In this document: positions 39,962-52,263 of the stretch, piece by piece
Layout: every line of letters begins with the position of its first letter
Position numbering within the stretch: position 1 is the first letter of the stretch
From: Streptomyces canus 299MFChir4.1
GTDB lineage: Bacteria; Actinomycetota; Actinomycetes; Streptomycetales; Streptomycetaceae
Reading direction: 5' to 3'
Assembly (NCBI RefSeq): GCF_000383615.1
Contig: NZ_KB911603.1
Coordinates: forward strand, 62,001-126,000
DNA: 64,000 nt
Position numbers and translations under genes: made by a program
The notes under the pieces: model-generated
What the model was told of the DNA's origin: nothing
Databases searched by the model: none
Seen by the model: the letters and a program-made list of their open reading frames with translations, nothing else

Positions 39962-41299
39962 CTACTTAAGGTACGCGAGCCCCGGATGCACCGAGGTGTA
40001 CCCCTCGACCAGCTTGCGGGCGACATTGACGGAGTCGACCAGCGGGTGGAGCGCGAAGGCCTTCACCGCGGTCGCCCGCGAGGCCGACTCGGCGGCGGCC
40101 AGCACCTCCCGCTCGACCGCCTTGACCGAGCAGACCAGGCCGGTGGCGTGGTCGGGCAGCGGGGCGACCGAGACCGGGTGGGCGCCGTTGGCGTCGACCA
40201 GGCAGGGCACCTCGATGACGGCGTCGCTGTCCAGCACCGAGAGCGTGCCCTGGTTGCGGACGTTGAGGATGAGGGTGGTGCGCTCGTCGCGCGCGATGGC
40301 CCGCATCAGGGCGAGGGCGACCTTCTCGTAGCCGCCGGAGAGATCGTCGGCGTCGCGTTCGCCGGCGCCGGCCGTCTCCCGGTTCTCGGACATGTAGGTG
40401 GCCTCGCGCTCGGCCCGCGTGCGGTCCCAGACGTCCAGCGCCTTCACACCGGGGGCGCCGACCTCGTCGTAGAACCGCGCCTGCTGGTCGGCGAGGAAGG
40501 CGCCGCGGGTCTTCTCGGCCTGCTGGTAGGCGCGGACGGCCTCGCGGTTGAAGTAGTAGTAGTGCAGGTATTCGTTCGGGATCGCGCCGAGGGACTGGAG
40601 CCAGTCGACGCCGAAGAGCTTGCCCTCCTCGAAGGAACCGAGCAGGTCGGGGTCGGCGAGCAGCCGGGGCAGCTCGTCGCGGCCGGCGATCTTCAGGCCG
40701 CGGACCCAGCCGAGGTGGTTGAGGCCGACGTAGTCGATCCAGGCCTCGTTGGGGTTGGCGCCGAGCACACGGGCGATACGGCGGCCGAGGCCGACCGGGG
40801 AGTCGCAGATGCCGATGACCCGGTCGCCGAGGTGGCGGGACATGGCCTCGGTGACCAGGCCCGCCGGGTTGGTGAAGTTGATGACCCAGGCGTCGGGGGC
40901 CAGCCGGGCCACACGCCGGGCGATGTCCACGGCCACGGGGACCGTGCGCAGGCCGTAGGCGATGCCGCCCGCGCCGACCGTCTCCTGGCCGAGGACGCCC
41001 TCCGCGAGGGCCACCCGCTCGTCCTCGGCACGGCCCTCCAGGCCGCCGACGCGGATCGCCGAGAAGACGAAGTCGGCGCCGCGCAGGGCCTCGTCGAGGT
41101 CGGTCGTGGCGTTCACCCGTGGGGCGTCCTCGACCTGGGCGGCCTGCTCGGCGAGGACCCGGGTCACCGCGGACAGCCGGCCGGCGTCCAGGTCGTGCAG
41201 CACGACCTCGGTGACCCTGCCCTCGCGGCGGTCGCCCAGGAGGGCGCCGTACACGAGCGGCACGCGGAACCCGCCGCCGCCCAGAATCGTCAGCTTCAC
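39962..41299 (-). CDS. GH4-family glycosidase (6-phospho-beta-glucosidase type)
   Basis: A 445-aa NAD-dependent GH4 enzyme. The N-terminal Rossmann motif is ILGGGGFRVPLV (residues 4-15) with acidic LHDLDAGR following. NFTNPAGLVTEA, the metal-binding Cys in GICDSPVGLG (near residue 173) and the His in GLNHLGW (near residue 203) complete the catalytic NAD/Mn site. GH4 enzymes cleave by oxidation at C3. The branch resembles 6-phospho-beta-glucosidases, yet no phosphotransferase system is in the window, so either a kinase makes the 6-phosphate (the PfkB gene nearby is a candidate) or the substrate is unphosphorylated. It overlaps the DeoR gene by 4 nt. Confidence 0.88.
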   Translation of the reverse strand: MKLTILGGGGFRVPLVYGALLGDRREGRVTEVVLHDLDAGRLSAVTRVLAEQAAQVEDAPRVNATTDLDEALRGADFVFSAIRVGGLEGRAEDERVALAEGVLGQETVGAGGIAYGLRTVPVAVDIARRVARLAPDAWVINFTNPAGLVTEAMSRHLGDRVIGICDSPVGLGRRIARVLGANPNEAWIDYVGLNHLGWVRGLKIAGRDELPRLLADPDLLGSFEEGKLFGVDWLQSLGAIPNEYLHYYYFNREAVRAYQQAEKTRGAFLADQQARFYDEVGAPGVKALDVWDRTRAEREATYMSENRETAGAGERDADDLSGGYEKVALALMRAIARDERTTLILNVRNQGTLSVLDSDAVIEVPCLVDANGAHPVSVAPLPDHATGLVCSVKAVEREVLAAAESASRATAVKAFALHPLVDSVNVARKLVEGYTSVHPGLAYLK

Positions 41300-42081
41300 T
41301 CTTGCACCTTTCCTGTCTCGACCACCTCGACGCCCGCCTCCTCCAGGGAGGAGCGGGTCACCGGGTCGGCCGGGGCGTTCGTGACCACCACGTCCAGCTC
41401 CTCGGGACCGCAGACCTTCGCCATGCCCGTCCCCGGGAACTTGGCGGCGTCGGCGAGCAGGACGACCTTGTCGCCGGCCTTGATCATGGCTCGCTTCACC
41501 GGCACCTCGACGACCGTCGTGTCCATCACCTGCCCACCCGGGCGCACTCCACTGGTGCCGAGGAAGAGCCAGTCGGCGTGCAGCTGGCGCAGGTTGTCCT
41601 CGGTGAGGAAGCCGACCAGGCTGCGGTACTCACGGCGGAGCATGCCGCCGAGCAGCACCAGCTCGATGCCCTCGTCGTCGGCGAGCTCCTCGTAGACCAC
41701 CAGGTTGCTGGTGATCACGGTGAGGCGGCGGCCGTGCAGCTGCCGGGCGAGCCGGAAGGCGGTGGTGCCGATGTCCAGCAGCACCGTCTGGCCGTCGGCG
41801 ACCATGGCGGCGGCGCGCTCGGCTATGGCGTCTTTCTCGGACACGCGCACCTCGGCGACCTCGGCGAAGGGCTGGTCGCCCTCCTCCACGACGGCGCCGC
41901 CGTGGACACGCGTGAGCAGCCCGTCCTCCTCCAGTCTGACCAGGTCGCGCCTGATCGTGGCGGGGCTCACACCCAGCTGCTCGGAGAGATCGGTCACGGA
42001 CGCGGGGCCACCGGAGCGCAGGGCCCGCAGGATGAGTTGGTGTCGTCGTTCTGCCAGCACGGCGTGAACACTACTCGTCAT
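41296..42081 (-). CDS. DeoR-family sugar regulator
   Basis: A 261-aa DeoR regulator. ATG 42081 is chosen. A TTG at 42087 is possible, but no Shine-Dalgarno is visible. A TAGATT -10 (minus strand 42096-42091) ends 9 nt before the ATG, so the mRNA is probably leaderless. The N-terminal HTH reads SVTDLSEQLGVSPATIRRDL (near residues 27-47), followed by DGLLTRVHGGAV. The C-terminal sensor domain shows LLDIGTTAFRLARQL, VITSNLVVYEEL and LGGMLRREYRSLVG, as in regulators sensing phosphorylated sugars. It diverges from the PfkB kinase and overlaps the GH4 gene, so it probably controls both arms. Confidence 0.87.
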   Translation of the reverse strand: MTSSVHAVLAERRHQLILRALRSGGPASVTDLSEQLGVSPATIRRDLVRLEEDGLLTRVHGGAVVEEGDQPFAEVAEVRVSEKDAIAERAAAMVADGQTVLLDIGTTAFRLARQLHGRRLTVITSNLVVYEELADDEGIELVLLGGMLRREYRSLVGFLTEDNLRQLHADWLFLGTSGVRPGGQVMDTTVVEVPVKRAMIKAGDKVVLLADAAKFPGTGMAKVCGPEELDVVVTNAPADPVTRSSLEEAGVEVVETGKVQE

Positions 42082-42090
42082 CTTCAATCA

Positions 42091-42177
42091 AATCTATGCT
42101 CAGTTCTGCTCGGGTATTGACCAATCTCCCGGAGCAGCGCACGATTCCCGTCATCGAAATTGACGAGTTTTGACGAG
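42091..42177. promoter_or_regulatory. divergent regulatory region with CTCGTCA/TTGACGAG repeats
   Basis: TTGACGAG occurs twice in direct repeat, 10 bp apart (42160-42167 and 42170-42177), and a related CTCGTCA lies at 42074-42080 in the DeoR start. Tandem heptamers spaced by one helical turn suit a DeoR-type regulator. A TAGATT -10 for DeoR is at 42096-42091 (minus), and a weaker TTGACC-N18-ACGATT for the kinase is at 42117-42146 (plus). Confidence 0.5.
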
Positions 42178-42188
42178 AGGCTCATCGC

Positions 42189-43205
42189 GTGGACGACGAC
42201 AGGCCCGACGTGCTCCTGACCGGGCTGCTCTTCTACGACCTCGTCCTCACCGGGCTCGGGAAGCCGCCGACGCCCGGCGAGGAGATCTGGACGGCCGGCA
42301 TGGGCTGCGGCCCCGGCGGCATCGCCAACCTGGCGGTCGCCGCGTCCCGCCTCGGCCTTCGGACCTCCCTGGCCACGGTCTTCGGCGACGACTTCTACGG
42401 CGCCTACTGCCAGGAGATCCTCGCAGGTCAGGAAGGTGTCGACCTCTCGCTCTCCCAGGTCGCGAACGGCTGGCACACCCCCGTCACCGTCGCGCTCGCT
42501 CACGGTCACGACCGGGCCCTGGTCACCCACGGCCGGGAACCGCCGTACTCCCAGGACACGCTGATGGGCGACCCGCCCGAGGCGCGCACGGCCCTCGTCC
42601 ACCTGGAGGCCGAGCCGCGTGCCTGGCTCGCCAAGGCCGCCGCGAACGGCACGCACATCTACGCCGATGTCGGCTGGGACCCCACCCAGGAGTGGTCCAA
42701 GGACCTCCTCGACCAGCTGGCCCTGTGCCACGCCTTCCTGCCCAACGAGGGCGAGGCGATGGCCTACACCCGCACCGACAGCGCGGTCGCGGCCCTCGGC
42801 ACGCTCTCCGAGCTGGTCCCGGTCGCCGTCGTCACCCGGGGCGGGGACGGCGCGATCGCCGTGGACCAGGTCACCGGCGAGTACGCGGACGTCCCGGCCC
42901 TGCCCGTCGACGTGCTCGACGCCACGGGCGCCGGTGACGTCTTCGGCGCTTCGTTCGTCGCCGCCTCGCTGGGCGGCTGGCCGCTGGAGGAACGGCTGCG
43001 GTTCGCCGTCCTCGCGGCCGGACTGTCCGTCCGGCACCACGGCGGCGCCCTCGCGGCCCCCGGCTGGTACGGCGTCGACCACTGGTGGCGCTCCCTGACC
43101 GATCCCGACCTGCGCAAGGCGTACGGCTTCCTGGCCGACCGCCTGCCGGCGGACGTCGGCCCACCGGTGCGCCACGCCCCGGTCACCCCGCCCCGGCCGC
43201 ATTGA
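42189..43205 (+). CDS. PfkB-family carbohydrate kinase
   Basis: A 338-aa ribokinase-fold kinase starting at GTG 42189 with GAGAGG upstream. The N-terminal GCGPGGIANLAVAASRLG (near residue 38) is the substrate-binding glycine motif. The C-terminal LDATGAGDVFGASFVA (near residue 241) holds the anion hole and catalytic Asp. It heads the plus-strand arm of the glycan locus, directly before the sugar ABC genes, and diverges from DeoR. Its product may be the phosphorylated sugar that the DeoR protein senses or that GH4 uses. The specific sugar is unknown. Confidence 0.85.
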   Translation: MDDDRPDVLLTGLLFYDLVLTGLGKPPTPGEEIWTAGMGCGPGGIANLAVAASRLGLRTSLATVFGDDFYGAYCQEILAGQEGVDLSLSQVANGWHTPVTVALAHGHDRALVTHGREPPYSQDTLMGDPPEARTALVHLEAEPRAWLAKAAANGTHIYADVGWDPTQEWSKDLLDQLALCHAFLPNEGEAMAYTRTDSAVAALGTLSELVPVAVVTRGGDGAIAVDQVTGEYADVPALPVDVLDATGAGDVFGASFVAASLGGWPLEERLRFAVLAAGLSVRHHGGALAAPGWYGVDHWWRSLTDPDLRKAYGFLADRLPADVGPPVRHAPVTPPRPH

Positions 43206-43270
43206 CCCTCACAACGCCCCCACAGTCCGACACCCCTCTCCACCACGAACAGGAACAACAGGAGTGACCC

Positions 43271-44548
43271 GTGGACCTTTCACGTAGAGGCTTCCTCCAG
43301 GCCGCCGCGCTCACCGCGGCCGCCTCCGGACTGACCGTCGCCTGCGGCGGCGGTTCGGGCTCGGGCGGCACCAAGAACGGCAAGAACCTCACCCTGTGGT
43401 ACTGGGGCGGCGCGCTCAGCGACAAGGTGGTCGCGGAGGCGAAGACCCACTTCAGCAGCCAGATCAAGCTGACCACGGCCTCCATCGGCGGCGACTTCAA
43501 GCAGAAGCTCACCACCACCCTCGCGGCGGGCACCTCGGTGCCCGACATCACCGGCATCAAGGGCGAGGACATCGCGTCCTTCCTGCCCAACGCGAACCGC
43601 TTCCTCGACCTGAACGACCTCGGCTTCAAGAAGCTCTCCTCGCAGTACCTGGACTGGAAGACCAAGCTCGCCCAGACCGAGGACGGCAAGCAGATCGGCT
43701 TCCCGATCGACATCGGCCCCACCGCGCTCTTCTACCGCGAGGACCTGTTCGCCAAGGCCGGGGTGGACACCGACCCCGCCAAGGTCGCCGCCCTGGTCAA
43801 GACCTGGGAGGACTACTTCCAGCTCGGCACCGAGCTGCAGGGGAAGAACCCCGGCACCTATCTGGTCAACAACCTCGGCTCGATGTTCGACATGACCGTC
43901 GGTCAGGGCACCCAGCGGTTCATCGACAAGAACAACCACTTCATAGGCGACCAGGACCACATCCGCGCCGCGTGGACCACGTCGGTGCGCCCCTACACCC
44001 TCGGTCTCGACGCCAAGATCAACGACAACACCTGGAACGCCGCCGTCGGCAAGAACCTCCTCACCGAACTCGGCGCGGCCTGGCACGCGCTGGACATCGA
44101 GCAGGCCGCCCCGCAGACCAAGGGCAAATGGCGGGTGTGCCCGATGCCCGTCGGACCGGCCAACCAGGGCGGTTCCTACCTGGCCCTGCCCAAGCAGTGC
44201 CGCAACCCCGAAGAGGCGTTCAAGATCATCAGCTGGATCCTCAGCCCCGCCAACGACGCCCGCGGCTTCACCGACGCCGCCATCTTCCCCGCCGCCCCGG
44301 CCGCTTACACCATGCCGGCCATGACGGGCCCCGACGCCTTCTTCGGCGGACAGAAGATCATCGAGGTCTTCGGTCCTGCCGCCAAGGCCGTGCCGATCGC
44401 GTACGAGGCCCCGGCCGACGCCGCCGTCATGGCCCCCTACAAGACGGAACTGACCAACATCGAGGCCAAGGGCAAGAAGCCCGACGACGCATGGAAGGAC
44501 GCGGTCAGCCAGGCCAAGCAGATCGCCCGGCGGCAGGGGGTGAACTGA
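43271..44548 (+). CDS. sugar ABC transporter substrate-binding protein, Tat lipoprotein
   Basis: A 425-aa binding protein with a twin-arginine signal (LSRRGFLQAAALTAAASG) ending in lipobox LTVAC (Cys near residue 25). Mature features are LTLWYWGGALSDKVV, DITGIKGEDIASFLPN and FPIDIGPTALFYREDLF, a CUT1 oligosaccharide-binding layout. GTG 43271 follows GGAG. Tat export suggests folding before export. It is the first gene of the importer and has no ATPase partner gene nearby. Confidence 0.88.
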   Translation: MDLSRRGFLQAAALTAAASGLTVACGGGSGSGGTKNGKNLTLWYWGGALSDKVVAEAKTHFSSQIKLTTASIGGDFKQKLTTTLAAGTSVPDITGIKGEDIASFLPNANRFLDLNDLGFKKLSSQYLDWKTKLAQTEDGKQIGFPIDIGPTALFYREDLFAKAGVDTDPAKVAALVKTWEDYFQLGTELQGKNPGTYLVNNLGSMFDMTVGQGTQRFIDKNNHFIGDQDHIRAAWTTSVRPYTLGLDAKINDNTWNAAVGKNLLTELGAAWHALDIEQAAPQTKGKWRVCPMPVGPANQGGSYLALPKQCRNPEEAFKIISWILSPANDARGFTDAAIFPAAPAAYTMPAMTGPDAFFGGQKIIEVFGPAAKAVPIAYEAPADAAVMAPYKTELTNIEAKGKKPDDAWKDAVSQAKQIARRQGVN

Positions 44549-44549
44549 G

Positions 44550-45557
44550 GTGACGTCACCTCCGGTCACCGGCCCCGCCGCGGTGCCCTCGCACCGCGGC
44601 GGGCCGGGCCCGGCCCGGTTCCGCCCGCGGCGCGCCGTGCCCGTGGGTACCGCTCGGCCCAAGCGACGGGGACCGCTGTCGTACTGGCGGCAGTACCTGG
44701 CGATCTCCCCGTTCTACCTGATCTTCGCCGCGTTCTCCTTCTTCCCGGTCTTCTACTCGCTGTACCTGGCCTTCCAGCGCTGGGACGGCATGGGCACCAT
44801 GCAGTTCGTGGGCCTGCAGCAGTTCCGGTTCCTGTGGGACGACCCGGTCTTCTGGCTGTCGATCCGCAACACCCTGGTCATCTGGGTGCTGTCCACCGTG
44901 CCGACGCTGTTCGGTGCCCTGGTCCTGGCGACGCTGCTGCACTCGGTGCGCCGCTTCAAGGGCTTCTACCGCATCGCGCTGTACGTGCCGAACGTGACCT
45001 CGATCGTCGCCGTGGCGATCTTCTTCGGCGCGGTGTTCAGCAACAACTTCGGTCTGGTCAACGCGATCCTGGGCGTGGTGGGCATCTCGCCGGTCCCGTG
45101 GCTGAGCAACCCGTGGCTGATCAAGGTGGTCATCTCGCTGCTGATGACCTGGCAGTGGACCGGCTACAACATGATCATCTATCTGGCCGGTCTGCAGGCG
45201 ATCCCGACCTCGATCTACGAGGCGGCGAAGATGGACGGCGCGGGGCCCGTGCGCACCTTCTTCCAGATCACCATCCCGATCATGCGGCCGATCATCCTGT
45301 TCACGGTGATCATCTCGACCATCAACGGCCTGCAGAGCTTCAGCGAACCGCAGGTCCTGTTCGCCAGCAACGCCGCCAACGCCAACCTCGGCGGCCCGGG
45401 CCAGGCGGGTCTGACGACCTTGTTGTACTTCTACCAGTCGGCCTTCCTCAACAACGACTACGGCTACGGCGCGGCCATCGTGTGGGCCTTCTTCGTACTG
45501 ATCATCGTCCTCGTCGCCGTCAACTGGCGCATCACCACACGAGGGAGGAAGGCATGA
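44550..45557 (+). CDS. sugar ABC transporter permease (MalF/CUT1 type)
   Basis: A 335-aa membrane protein with a long basic N-terminus of about 50 residues, then ISPFYLIFAAFSFFPVFYS and further helices. The EAA loop is EAAKMDGAGPVRTFFQI near residue 228. It starts at GTG 44550, one base after the binding-protein stop, and shares ATGA with the next permease. Confidence 0.88.
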   Translation: MTSPPVTGPAAVPSHRGGPGPARFRPRRAVPVGTARPKRRGPLSYWRQYLAISPFYLIFAAFSFFPVFYSLYLAFQRWDGMGTMQFVGLQQFRFLWDDPVFWLSIRNTLVIWVLSTVPTLFGALVLATLLHSVRRFKGFYRIALYVPNVTSIVAVAIFFGAVFSNNFGLVNAILGVVGISPVPWLSNPWLIKVVISLLMTWQWTGYNMIIYLAGLQAIPTSIYEAAKMDGAGPVRTFFQITIPIMRPIILFTVIISTINGLQSFSEPQVLFASNAANANLGGPGQAGLTTLLYFYQSAFLNNDYGYGAAIVWAFFVLIIVLVAVNWRITTRGRKA

Positions 45558-46423
45558 CGGCGATCGACACCGCACGGCCGACCACGGGCGGCAGGAAGCG
45601 ACGCCGCCCCAAGGGCCTGACCGCGCACATCATCCTCATCGTGGCCGTCCTGCTCTCGGTCTTCCCCTTCGCGTGGACGATCGTCATGGCGACCAACACC
45701 ACGCAGGACATCTACAAGAGCCCGCCTAAGTTCACCTTCGGCTCCCATCTGCTGGAGAACATCCGGCACGTGCTGAACACCATCGACTTCTTCGGGTCGA
45801 TGCTCAACACGGTGATGGTCGCGACCGTCACCACCGTCCTGGTGCTGTTCATCGACTCCCTGGCGGCCTTCACCTTCGCCAAGTTCGACTTCCCCGGACG
45901 CAAGCTGCTCTTCGGCACGCTGCTGCTGTTCATGATGCTGCCGCTGCAGCTGGCGATCCTGCCGCAGTTCATCCTCATGTCGAAGATCGGCTGGGTCGGG
46001 ATGCTCAAGGCACTGGCCCTGCCCTCCCTCGCCAACGCCTTCGGCATCTTCTGGCTGCACCAGTACATCCAGAACGGCGTGCCCGACGAACTCCTCGACG
46101 CCGCCCGCATCGACGGCGCCGGGTTCTTCCGTCAGTACTGGAACATCGCGCTGCCGATGATCAGGCCCGCGCTGTCGTTCCTCGCCATCTTCGCCTTCGT
46201 CAACTGCTGGAACGACTACATCTGGCCGCTCGTCGTGCTCACCGACCCGGGTCACGTGACCCTCCAGGTGGAGCTCGCCCAGCTCAACGTCGGCCACACC
46301 ACCGACTACAGCATGGTCATGGCCGGTGTCCTGATGGCGGCGCTCCCGCTGGTCATCGTCTTCAGCATCTTCGCCCGCGGGTTCATCGCGGGCGCCACCG
46401 AGGGAGCGGTACAGGGCTCCTGA
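45554..46423 (+). CDS. sugar ABC transporter permease (MalG/CUT1 type)
   Basis: A 289-aa membrane protein starting at ATG 45554 after GAGGGAGGAAGG. Helices include HIILIVAVLLSVFPFAWTIV and LLFGTLLLFMMLPLQLAILP. The EAA loop is DAARIDGAGFFRQYWNIALP near residue 185. It completes the importer; energy is probably supplied by a shared MsiK-type ATPase. Confidence 0.88.
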   Translation: MTAIDTARPTTGGRKRRRPKGLTAHIILIVAVLLSVFPFAWTIVMATNTTQDIYKSPPKFTFGSHLLENIRHVLNTIDFFGSMLNTVMVATVTTVLVLFIDSLAAFTFAKFDFPGRKLLFGTLLLFMMLPLQLAILPQFILMSKIGWVGMLKALALPSLANAFGIFWLHQYIQNGVPDELLDAARIDGAGFFRQYWNIALPMIRPALSFLAIFAFVNCWNDYIWPLVVLTDPGHVTLQVELAQLNVGHTTDYSMVMAGVLMAALPLVIVFSIFARGFIAGATEGAVQGS

Positions 46424-46451
46424 CCCGGTGCCGTGAGAAAGGGGGTGGGCG

Positions 46452-47407
46452 GTGACGTACGACATCGGCGGGCCCGGGAAGGTGCTCGTCGTGGGCATGG
46501 ACGGGCTGCGCTACGACCTGCTGACCCGCTCGCCGGCCACGGCACCGGTGCTGCACGCACTGATGGCGGCGGGCGCCCACGGCACCAGCCTGCTGCCCTA
46601 CGGCGAGGTGGACGGCCAGGCCCCGGACGGTCCGTCCACCAGCATGGCCTACACGGACTCCGGGCCCGGCTGGTCGAGCGTGCTGACCGGGGTGTGGCCC
46701 GACCGGCACGGCGTGCGCGGCAATGACTTCGCCGGTGCCGAGTACGGCCGCTACCCCGACTTCCTGAGCCGGGCCGTCACCGCCCGGCGCCGGCTGCGCA
46801 CCGCGGCCGTGGTGTCCTGGCCGGAGCTGATCCGGCGCGGCACCCTCGGTCCCGCCATCGGCCGCCGGGTGCGCTACGACGGCGAGACGGACGGCTACGG
46901 CACCGCGGACCGCCTTGCCGCCCGCACCGCCGAGCGCTGGATCGGCCAGGACGATCCCGACGCCGTGTTCGTGTACTTCGGCGCCACCGACGAGGCCGCC
47001 CACGCCATGGGCCCGCACAGCCTGGCCTACGACCGGGCCCTGCTCACGCAGGACACCCACCTCGGGTGGCTCCTCGCGGCCATCGACGCCCGGCGCTCGG
47101 ACCCCGCCCGCGCGCGGGAGCGCTGGACCGTGCTGGTCACCACGGACCACGGGCACCTCGACACCGGCGGCCACGGCGGCGACACCCGCGCCGAGCGCGA
47201 GGTGTTCGTCGTCCTGGCCGAGCCCGGCATGCCCGGCGGCACCCGGCTCGACACCCCGCGGCTCATCGACATCGCCCCCACCGTCCTGGACCGGCTCGGC
47301 GTCCCCGTCGACCCGGCCTGGGGCCTGCAGGGCCGGGTCCTGCACGGCCACGGACGGTCCTGCCACATCCCGGCACCACCCACCCCGCCACCGACTTCGG
47401 AACGGTC

Positions 47408-47411
<4 letters not shown>
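46452..47411 (+). CDS. alkaline-phosphatase-superfamily phosphodiesterase, cytoplasmic
   Basis: A 319-aa protein of the type I phosphodiesterase/nucleotide pyrophosphatase fold. Metal ligands: Asp in VLVVGMDGLRYD (residues 11-22), a Ser/Thr nucleophile region DSGPGWSSVLTG (near residue 73), GATDEAAHAMG (near residue 182), TTDHGHLD (near residue 230) and GGHGG. GTG 46452 follows AAAGGGGG. No signal peptide is seen, so it acts inside the cell. It overlaps the beta-galactosidase gene by 4 nt and follows the sugar importer, which implies that imported material carries a phosphodiester or pyrophosphate. Confidence 0.82.
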
Positions 47412-50356
<2,945 letters not shown>

Positions 50357-50404
50357 TCCCCCCCGATCTCCGAACTTCCTCGACGTCCTCGCTACGGAGC
50401 ACAC

Positions 50405-52240
50405 GTGTGCACTTCGCATGACCAGAATCAGGCCGAGGCCGCGCAGGCCGGTGCCGGAAGACGCGGTTTCCTGCGGGCGACGGCGCTGCTGGGCGCGGCC
50501 GCCACGGCCGGGGTCGCGCTGCCCACGGTGGCCGAGGCCGCCTCGGGTGCGTCCTGGCGTCCTGACACGGAGAGCCGGCGGTTCACGCTCGCCGTCATGC
50601 CCGACACCCAGTACCTCTTCGACGGGCCGAGCATCGACAAGGCCCCGGTCGAGGCCTCGCTGCGCTACCTGCTGGAGCACTGCAAGGACGAGAACGACGA
50701 GAACATCGTCTTCCTGTCGCACCTCGGCGACCTCACCCAGAACGGCGCGGCGCCCGAGTTCGCCGCGATCGGCGAGGCGTTCAGGCTGCTGGACCGGCGC
50801 GGGGTCGGCTACAGCGTCCTCGCGGGCAACCACGACGTGAAGTCGTCCACCACCGACCAGCGCGGTGCGACACCGTACCTGGACGTGTTCGGTCCGGACC
50901 GCTTCAAGGGCCACAAGTCGTTCGGGGGCGCCTCCGCGGACGGCTACAACACGTACCACCTGTTCAAGGCCGCGGGCCGCGAGTGGATGGTGCTCGCCCT
51001 GGACTGGCGGCTGTCGGACAAGGGGTACGCCTGGGCGAAGAGCGTCCTGGCCGCCCACCCGAAGACCCCGGTGATCCTGACCACGCACGAGCTGGTCGTC
51101 GAGGACGACAGCCTCTCGGACTACGGTCAGCAGCTGTGGGACCAGCTCGTCAAGGACCACGACCAGATCTTCCTCACCCTCAACGGCCACTACTGGCCCG
51201 CCGGCCGGGCGACCCGCACGAACACGGCGGGCCACGACGTCCACCTGCACCTGACGAACTACCAGAACCGGTACTTCGGCGGGGCGGCCATGATCCGCCT
51301 GTACCGCTTCGACCTCGACCGTGGCGTGATCGACGTGGAGACGGTCTCCCCGTGGATCCTCGGCCGGGCCGGGAAGGGCCTCAACGAGCTGGAGCGGCAG
51401 GAGATCGAACTCAGCGGCGACGCCGACCGGTTCTCGGTCGACATCGACTTCGCGACGCGCTTCGCCGGCTTCGACCCGGTGCCCGCCCGCGCGGCCCGCC
51501 CCGCGTCCCGCCTGCTGATCCCGGGCACGGCCGCCTACTGGCGCTTCGACTCCGCGCTCTCCGGCACGGTCCGCGACCAGTCCGGCAAGGGCAACGACCT
51601 CACCGTGGTGTCGGTCGGCGGCGGCTCGCTCGGCTGGTCCGCGGACCACCACCCCGACCAGCCCGGCCACGGCAGCCTGGAGTTCCAGGGCTACAAGTCG
51701 CCCCTGAAGGGCGCCTATCTGCGGACGGTCGACAAGGCACCGCTCAACTCGGCGGTGTTCAAGGACGGTTACACCATCGAGGTGTTCTACCGCATGCCCG
51801 CCGACTGGGACCCGGACCACAACGCCTGGGCGGGACTGGTCAGTCGGCGGGGAACCGGCGGCGCCGCCGGCAAGACCGGCGACGACCCCGACGAACCGCT
51901 CGCCACGCTGTCGCTCTCCAACGACCGGGAGCCGCAGTGGGCCATGCGGCCGCTCAACCAGGAGGGCATCGCCACCAACTGGGGCCAGGAGACACCGCTG
52001 GAGACCTGGTGGCACCTCGCCGTCGTCAACGACGGCCGGCACACCACGCTGTACGTCCAGGGCTGCCCGGTGGTCCGCAATCCGAAGGCGTCCGCCGTCG
52101 GGATCACCTCGGTCGGGCTGCCGTGGCTGGTGGGCGGCTACACCTACGCCGACAGGATCGACCAGATCTTCCACGGACGGCTCGGCGACGTCCGGATCGT
52201 GTCGCGGGCGCTGCCCGTCTCCTCCTTCATGACTCACTGA
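50405..52240 (+). CDS. Tat-exported calcineurin-like phosphoesterase with LamG domain
   Basis: A 611-aa exported protein. The Tat signal is near residues 18-46 (GRRGFLRATALLGAAATAG, cleavage near VAEAA). The metallophosphoesterase domain (about 60-350) has VMPDTQYLF, HLGDLTQNG (near residue 117), LAGNHDVKSS (near residue 141), ILTTHELVV and TLNGHYWPAG. A C-terminal concanavalin/LamG domain (about 375-611; TAAYWRFDSALSGTVRDQSG) probably binds glycan. It follows the beta-galactosidase gene by 48 nt and precedes the PHP protein by 23 nt. Substrate unknown; an external phosphorylated glycan or nucleotide is plausible. Confidence 0.85.
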   Translation: MCTSHDQNQAEAAQAGAGRRGFLRATALLGAAATAGVALPTVAEAASGASWRPDTESRRFTLAVMPDTQYLFDGPSIDKAPVEASLRYLLEHCKDENDENIVFLSHLGDLTQNGAAPEFAAIGEAFRLLDRRGVGYSVLAGNHDVKSSTTDQRGATPYLDVFGPDRFKGHKSFGGASADGYNTYHLFKAAGREWMVLALDWRLSDKGYAWAKSVLAAHPKTPVILTTHELVVEDDSLSDYGQQLWDQLVKDHDQIFLTLNGHYWPAGRATRTNTAGHDVHLHLTNYQNRYFGGAAMIRLYRFDLDRGVIDVETVSPWILGRAGKGLNELERQEIELSGDADRFSVDIDFATRFAGFDPVPARAARPASRLLIPGTAAYWRFDSALSGTVRDQSGKGNDLTVVSVGGGSLGWSADHHPDQPGHGSLEFQGYKSPLKGAYLRTVDKAPLNSAVFKDGYTIEVFYRMPADWDPDHNAWAGLVSRRGTGGAAGKTGDDPDEPLATLSLSNDREPQWAMRPLNQEGIATNWGQETPLETWWHLAVVNDGRHTTLYVQGCPVVRNPKASAVGITSVGLPWLVGGYTYADRIDQIFHGRLGDVRIVSRALPVSSFMTH

Positions 52241-52263
52241 CCCCCTGTTTCGCGAGGATCACC

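Noticed and set aside
36856..39969. Very long open frames antisense to or out of frame with the mannosidase and other large genes
   Set aside because: They are rich in Arg, Pro, Gly and Ala with no domain motifs, start without ribosome sites and mirror real genes. They are by-products of high GC content.
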